A stretch of 64,000 nt of DNA from Candidula unifasciata (Eukaryota > Mollusca > Gastropoda > Stylommatophora > Geomitridae): positions 500,376-564,375 of the forward strand of contig CAJHNH020003190.1 in the NCBI GenBank assembly GCA_905116865.2. Reading direction: 5' to 3'. The position numbers were made by a program, and so were the translations under genes. Shown here piece by piece: positions 58,435-64,000 of this stretch. Under the pieces are notes generated by a model, which saw only the letters and a program-made list of their open reading frames with translations, was not told where the DNA came from and made no database searches. The stretch's first letter is position 1; each line of letters starts with the position of its first letter.

Positions 58435-58628
58435 TAGAAGCATGATGACATCACAAGCGTATATCAACATCTCTAGCATGGACCCTCTCTGTCTGGGACT
58501 GCTTCAATTCTAAAAGAACACTCTTATATGGTTCAACCTCACCCGTTCTGTTTTTCGCCTAAATCTCCTGACTCCTGCCTTTCTATTTCTCTGCTTTCTT
58601 CTCTCCCTAATTCCTCGTTTTCTCATCT

Positions 58629-58679
<51 letters not shown>

Positions 58680-58700
58680 TGCTAGCTGAAAATGACGTCA
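58435..58700 (+). repeat. Interspersed repeat with (CT)n core
   Basis: Shares its ends with 28905-29185 (see there). Its C/T-rich middle has grown into a CT microsatellite at 58629-58674. Confidence 0.5.
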
Positions 58701-58714
58701 AGCTGTATCTGCAC

Positions 58715-59432
58715 CACTGGGTGTTGAACTGATCTGTACCACTGGGTGTTAAACTGATCTATACCACTGGGTGTTGAACTGATCTGTACCACTGGGTGTT
58801 GAACTGATCTGTACCACTGGGTGTTGAACTGATCTGCACCGCTGGGTGTTGAACTGATCTGTACCGCTGGGTGTTGAACTGATCTGTACCACTGGGTGTT
58901 GAACTGATCTGTACCACTGGGTGTTGAACTGATCTGTACCACTGGGTGTTGAACTGATCTGTACCACTGGTTGTTGAACTGATCTGTACCACTGGGTGTT
59001 GAACTGTTCTGTACTACTGGTTGTTGAACTGATCTGTACCACTGGGTGTTGAACTGATCTGTACCACTGGGTGTTGAACTGATCTGTACCACTGGGTGTT
59101 GAACTGATCTGTACCACTGGGTGTTGAACTGATCTGTACCACTGGGTGTTGAACTGATCTGTACCACTGGGTGTTGAACTGATCTGTACCACTGGGTGTT
59201 GAACTGATCTGTACCACTGGGTGTTGAACTGTTCTGTACTACTGGTTGTTGAATTGATCTGTACCACTGGGTGTTGAACTGATCTGTACCACTGGGTGTT
59301 GAACTGATCTGCACCACTGGGTGTTGAACTGATCTGTACCACTGGTTGTTGAACTGATCTGTACCACTGGTTGTTGAACTCATCTGTACCCCTGGGTGTT
59401 GAACTGATCTGTACCACTGGGTGTTGAACTGA
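58715..59432. repeat. 25-bp minisatellite derived from LINE NLTR-4
   Basis: About 29 units of 25 bp (GATCTGTACCACTGGGTGTT, then GAACT). The right edge continues in register into NLTR-4 RNase H sequence. Read there, the last unit gives VPLGVELIHDKADMV, matching APLGDELILDKADVV of the 30.7-kb copy. The array is an expansion of that LINE segment. Long open frames across it are artefacts. Confidence 0.93.
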
Positions 59433-59690
59433 TTCATGACAAGGCAGATATGGTCAGAGCCCTTTGGGAACAAGTAACGAAATTAGAAAATAAACTTGAT
59501 TATTACGGGCTGGAGAGAATGATACACCTAGGGTGTGACCAGAGGTTTCGGCCGGCACACTACGCTCAGAGAAAAGACAAAACTCACATACAACCACACA
59601 ACGAATGGCACAATTAGTATTTGAACTTTGCGCTCGCTGCTGAGGATGGGAAAGGAGCGCGTATGGGAATGCTTTGCAATCTTAATTCTC
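59433..59690 (+). pseudogene. LINE NLTR-4, RNase H C-terminal part
   Basis: IHDKADMVRALWEQVTKLEN and YYGLERMIHLG, then shifted frames to GKGARMGMLCNL, matching the 30.7-kb copy (VVKALWEQVTESVEKHYYYG). The part upstream is replaced by the 25-bp array. Confidence 0.8.
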
Positions 59691-59704
59691 AACTCAGCTC
59701 TATT

Positions 59705-60040
59705 GACCTCCACTTATTTTCCAGTGCAATGGAAGTTTCGCTTTCCATTTGTCTTCGTATATTTTTTTTAGCCTTTCATCAATAGCATTTTTTAGACTTT
59801 CCAAAATAATATTTCTTGCTTTTCCCCCAGGTACTGACAGCAACAAATTCCCCCCTCTGATCACTCCTTGTGGCAGTTTCACAACGTATCCTTACGCTGT
59901 TATGTTTTCGGTGTCCTCGCAATTTCGTAGATGTGTTAATACTGGCCTTAATAACTTCTGCTGTGATATCCTCTGGACCCGCAGCATGTCCGTCGTTCAG
60001 GAGATTAATGAATTCCCTCTTAGATAGTAGAAATACGGAG
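59705..60040 (-). pseudogene. LINE NLTR-5 reverse transcriptase fragment
   Basis: Reads right to left. REFINLLNDGHAAGPEDITA and EVIKA come first, as in the start of the LINE palm. After a frameshift it continues with LLLSVPGGKARNIILESLKN and AIDERLKKIYED. It is a different family from the other LINEs here, 3' truncated at about 59705. Confidence 0.72.
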
Positions 60041-60074
60041 CCCAGAAAAGCACGTCACGCAAGAAGTTGCTAGA

Positions 60075-60245
60075 TACTCTAGGAGTTAAGGATTCTTCGT
60101 GCTGAAGAATACACATCCACACATACAAACACAAATATCACAGCGAGTCACACATTCGCATACACACATACATGCACACTCGCTCACATTACATATGATT
60201 TCACACGCATGCGCACACACACTAACATTCTCCCACTCACACAAG
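60075..60245. repeat. CA/ACACAT-rich low-complexity tract
   Basis: Imperfect CACA-type sequence without a clear unit. Confidence 0.8.
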
Positions 60246-60429
60246 ACCCCCAAAACAGCCACAAAAGTTAGCTCAACAGGTGAACATCCTAGCCAGTTTT
60301 AGCCGCTAAGTCTTGGCAGAAGTCTTGCCAAAAATGCTAAATATGATTTGGGAGCCATCCATACTATAAGGTGTGTTTCCGAGAGTGAAAGGAAGTTTTA
60401 AAAACACAGTGGATAGGAGTAGTGATAAT

Positions 60430-60600
60430 ATGAAGTTTGTTGTACGAAACTTACTTAGAGCGGCCGTACTTATGGTTGCAAGTCTGTTTCTTCTACACAG
60501 CACTGCAGATTCTGACTACGTTCTGAAAGAGGTAGAAGTAAGTTCAAGTGACACTGTCCGTGTCTATACACCTGACGAGCTGAGGCGTTACGATGGCAGT
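60430..60600 (+). CDS. NENF: Neudesin-like gene, exon 1 (coding part)
   Basis: Neudesin is a secreted cytochrome b5-fold protein of the membrane-associated progesterone receptor family. Here 57 codons run from ATG 60430 to a perfect donor (GGCAGT|GTAAGT at 60601) in phase 0. The first 30 residues form a signal-peptide-like hydrophobic segment (LLRAAVLMVASLFLLHSTAD). They are followed by the family's start of the b5 domain, VRVYTPDELRRYDGS; vertebrate neudesins have a closely similar RLFTEEEL motif here. The upstream ATG at 60373 is in frame and possible, but its addition is hydrophilic, so I prefer 60430. The 5' UTR start is unknown. The symbol is by family resemblance. Confidence 0.75.
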
Positions 60601-60759
60601 GTAAGTTCATATACTAAAGTAGAAGTACTCTTTATAAATCGTAATATCTTTTTGTCTGTCAAGAACACATGAAACATATTTTCACACAACCTAGATAATA
60701 AGATAATTTACATGACAGCCGATTATGAACTATAAATTCACTTGTATTAGTTACAAATA

Positions 60760-61335
60760 TAGGCTCTCCGAAATTTAACCCGATATTATGGCGGCCATAA
60801 AATATCCTTACGGGGCTCAGTTCTATTAAAAATATGCCGGCTCTGTATAACGAAACAAATGCTCTAACAGGGTCCTCAGCGATATGTTACTTGCAGACCT
60901 GTTTCTGTGACTATGCCTCACCGCTGACCGTATCCCCCGCGCCACTACGCGCGTCGCGGATGGGGGCTAAACTAGATGGCTGGGACTCACGAACAGCAGC
61001 TACCGCATCTCCTGCAACTCCCGCATCTCCTGCAACTCCCTCCAATTAATTTGCTAGTGAGTCCCAGGCACCTAGTTTTAGCACCCCATCCACACTGCAC
61101 GGGGGATTATAGTCTGCTACTATCGTCTGCAGAAACACTCGAAATTGTCAACGGTCAATATTATCATCTGCTATTATCGTTTGCAATGTTGCGTCTCTTG
61201 AAATTGTCAAGTAATCCTAGTTTTGCGGCGATTTGTTCCTTGGCAGAAAGTCCGCATTTTACATATGCCTGAGCCCCGTAAGGATATTATTTTATGACCG
61301 CCATAATATCAGGTTGAAGTTCGGAGGAGAGCCTA
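60760..61335. mobile_element. Terminal-inverted-repeat element in NENF intron
   Basis: A 576-bp element whose ends are inverted copies. The left end begins TAGGCTCTCCG and contains GATATTATGGCGG and TATCCTTACGGGGCTCA; the right end is the complement of the same series with a few indels. Similarity extends weakly to about 100 bp per side. No transposase is encoded and I see no convincing TSD, so the superfamily is open. The middle has short internal repeats (CATCTCCTGCAACTCC twice). Confidence 0.8.
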
Positions 61336-62689
61336 AACATGGACCGTTATTCTGAAGAGTGCCATTAATATTATATTCCTGTTGAGTTCAGTTATACTAT
61401 AACTTTTAGGATAGTATCAGGTTAGTTGAACCGTTTGTTGTGGAACTTACTACTAGCTACAAATGTTTTAATTAATGTTTAAACATATTAAAAATATTAT
61501 ATGCTGACTGTAGCATTTGAGACCCCAACCATATTTAAAGACTATATGGGAAACTACTGTACGCTGTCAGGTTGTTGGAAAACATTTTCTTCTTCTCTCT
61601 TCCTTTGTCCTACTACTGCTTCCTCTAAAATAAAAAGGAAATTAAAAAACATATTTTGGGAAAGTTAGAGGAACTGAGGCATAGTCATGGAGAGACTGAG
61701 AGGGGAAAATGTACACTTTAGTAGCTTGGCATGGAAGAACATCTGTATCTGAAATGATTTGATTTACAGTAATACAGTATAGGAGTCATAAATCTGTGAA
61801 CAGACATACTGACCAACATCAGAGATCATGGACTAAGAAGAATAAGACCTGAGTTTCTGACAGGCTATGTACTTGTGCTTGTTTCATGTTTGGCTGCTGG
61901 ATTTTAACATCTGGGTTGCTTGTGAAAATACTTTGGACAACAGTAAACTGTTTCAGTCTCATGTAGTTGCTTCAGCATCATCTATGCTAAAGTTTTTTTA
62001 TTTTGGAGCAGTACGTTTTCCAGTCTTATGGAACCTAAAAATAGCTTAAGGGTAGAAGAAATTATATTAACAGTTGAGATAGAATGGGTTGGCAGAAGTA
62101 CGGAACTGAAACAGTAGATAAATAAGAACTTACTATTGAATATTTTATGAGTTCTTGGAACGAAAAAAGAGTAAATAACAGCTGTTATTACCCACATCGA
62201 TAAACCTGTTTACTTTGATTAGTGACTTCGGTCTAGAATATCATCATTTCATGATAAGCTTACCAGATATATTCAAGTTATTCTTATTTTATTGACTTTT
62301 TTTATTTGTTTCTGAAATTTTGAATATAGTTTAATATTGCCCTCTAATTAAAAACTGTTCTCCTGGTCTTTGGACAGTTGTACGAAAATCACACACGGCA
62401 GGAGAGATTGGGGCCTTACCATGTAAAATTCCCATAGAAAGCTGCGAGTGCACAGCTGGTGTAACCAACCTTCATTGTGGAGATGGCACAGAATTAACTG
62501 ATGTCGTATGAATGATTTGATCGTAGAATTCTAATGTTTGATGTCTGTGATCTTAACATGAATAAAACAGAGTATTCAGCCATGATATCAAACATTAGAG
62601 TAATGATATCCCTCGCGATTTGAGGGAAGATTACTTGACTTTATTTCAACATTATATTCTTCTTTTTCTTAAAGTCCATGGGGTGTAAC
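61336..62689. other. Neudesin-like intron, non-coding
   Basis: I see no exon or recognisable repeat. AT-rich. Confidence 0.45.
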
Positions 62690-62950
62690 GTTGATAGTCA
62701 TAACTGTCCACAACTTCTGTCCTCATGTACTTTCAGTCAACTCTGACACCAGGATGATCTTCCATGCCATGATGTCAAACAAACTGTCCAGCATCTGTTT
62801 CTCTCCTTCTCTCCTATGCCTCTCTTCCTTCCAACTTTCTTCGACGATGTACTCCAGTTTTCTTCTTCTCATCACATGACCAAAGAATGTAGATTGTCTC
62901 TTTTTGATGTGTCCAATCATTCTTGCGAGCAGATGGCGACACAGGCAGAC
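62690..62950 (-). pseudogene. LINE NLTR-2-like 3' fragment
   Basis: The minus strand encodes MIGHIKKRQSTFFGHVMRRR, then KQMLDSL, matching the C-terminal block of NLTR-2 (RRRQSSFFGHVIRRGKMEHV). It is followed on its 5' side by the short repeat shared with 49885-49975. Confidence 0.7.
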
Positions 62951-63182
62951 AGTATTTTTTCTTATCAGCTGTCTGTACTGGTGGCAGAGCAGTTATGGTT
63001 TATAACCATCTGCAGTGACGCTGGGCTCACATACCTCCTGACTTTTACCTTTTCCTTATAGAACCTGTCCTATTTGAGAGGTACTTTTTTACAAGTTAAA
63101 GCCCTAATTTCTGGTCTTTGAGACCTTTGCCCCCTAATGACAATGTATGAATTGGTTCATCTGTGTATCTGATACACTGCAG

Positions 63183-63253
63183 CGTCATGATGGAGAGCCA
63201 ATACTCATGGATTGCGATTAAAGGAGCTGTCTTTGATGTTTTCAAGTGAAAAA
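63183..63253 (+). CDS. NENF: Neudesin-like gene, exon 2 (frame-disrupted)
   Basis: A 71-bp exon between acceptor TCTGATACACTGCAG and donor AAAA|GTAAGT. In pieces it gives HDGEPIL and IKGAVFDV followed by an SEK-like end, the second block of the neudesin b5 domain (vertebrate exon 2 has the same extent and borders). As written the frame hits a stop. About four extra bases near 63210-63220 and one extra T near 63239-63242 account exactly for the difference between 71 bp and the 66 bp that phase-0 borders require. It may be a pseudogene, an allele or assembly error. Confidence 0.62.
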
Positions 63254-64000
63254 GTAAGTTACCAAAAAACTGCTAATATAATTATATTTTACCTACATAT
63301 TCTAAGATAGTACATTACTTAAAGTCATTACTATCATGCGCCGTGCTGAACTTTGTATGCTTTCATCTTCCAGCACTATCATCTGTATGTGTTCTTAAGT
63401 TTGGACTGTTGATCATCTGCTGCGCCACTATGCCAAAATGTTCAACATGTTCTCGCTCTATATCCTCTGAGGCCATTGAAATAGATTTTGACTTGAATGG
63501 CTCAAAAAGGGTCCTCCAGCCATGACATTCCTGAGTTATTATGTTCATCATAATGAAACCAGCCAATTATGTTGAAAACTATTTTGAATGGTTGTTTTTA
63601 TACTAGACACAGCATTGTGGCCCCCAATTTTTTTTAAAATCCATGCCTGGTTAATATAAATGTCTTTATTCAATAGTGCTGTTTTAGTTGTTTTTTATAA
63701 ATCTTCTAAATGTAAATTTAATACTAAAAATTAGTATATGTAGTTACGGGTTCTGGCAGTTGAAAGACCTGGCTAATGGTGTCACCTTTTCAGTGGCATT
63801 TATTTTTTGTGGGCTAAAAATACATGTATCCCTGCATTGAGGCACTGTCTTTAATTTGGAGTTACAAGTTCAGATTTCTGTACAGTCACCAGCTTTTAAA
63901 TTTGAGTGCTGTCTTATTTGCCCTTCTGTCTTTACATCTTTTATTTGTGAAGCATAATCAAATTAAACCTGTCAGTGCTGCCTCATGTTTTGGACAGAAT
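63254..64000. other. Neudesin-like intron 2, runs off window
   Basis: The third exon, which should hold the rest of the cytochrome b5-like domain, is not seen and presumably lies beyond 64000. The short frames near 63343-63566 lack similarity. Confidence 0.45.

Noticed and set aside
58682..59473. 263-codon Gln/Ser-rich minus-strand frame
   Set aside because: Antisense reading of the 25-bp LINE-derived minisatellite.
59528..59713. 61-codon minus-strand frame
   Set aside because: Antisense to the NLTR-4 RNase H C-terminal segment on the plus strand.

Overview
This is an invertebrate animal nuclear genome window, most likely from a mollusc or another lophotrochozoan. I could not confirm the species. 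The evidence is: spliced exons with GT-AG borders; an exon pair of a neudesin-like (cytochrome b5-fold) gene; several tRNA-headed SINE families; at least five kinds of non-LTR retrotransposon; a Ty3/gypsy fragment; a decayed Polinton/Maverick; and very many microsatellites and minisatellites. Nothing bacterial (operons, Shine-Dalgarno sites, CRISPR) is present, and most long open frames in the window are repeat arrays read as protein.

Layout. 1-9 kb: AT-rich non-coding DNA with a piggyBac-like MITE, a SINE with a perfect target-site duplication (TSD), and a hairpin-bearing 45-bp minisatellite at 5.0-6.5 kb. 9-29 kb: a minus-strand gene that I reconstructed from splice sites. Eight exons (28.8 kb down to 11.2 kb) join with consistent reading phase at every junction. 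I do not recognise its product. Its introns hold retrotransposons, SINEs and minisatellites. 30-35 kb: an RNase H-bearing non-LTR element and a composite of old interspersed repeats. 35-38.7 kb: a Polinton/Maverick relic on the minus strand (integrase with chromodomain, a second structural gene, a capsid-type gene), all broken. 39-44 kb: more RNase H-type LINE, a gypsy pol fragment, and a well-preserved LINE flanked by a 12-bp TSD. 46-50 kb: LINE copies, one split by a SINE and one carrying a 51-bp minisatellite. 51.2-53.5 kb: an uninterrupted 780-codon plus-strand ORF of unknown function, the best complete coding region. 54-60 kb: more LINE, SINE and minisatellite DNA. 60.4-63.3 kb and beyond: exons 1 and 2 of a neudesin-like gene on the plus strand, with a terminal-inverted-repeat element in the intron; exon 2 carries two apparent indels.

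The most unusual theme is where the minisatellites begin. The 25-bp array at 14.0-15.5 kb is made of copies of the 3' splice site of the exon it touches. The 37-bp array at 10.8-11.2 kb repeats the putative 5' splice site of the next exon. Three other arrays (21.1, 47.3 and 58.7 kb) start inside three different coding segments of one RNase H-bearing LINE family. This suggests repeated local tandem expansion of short functional sequence. All identifications come from reading the sequence; no database search was run.
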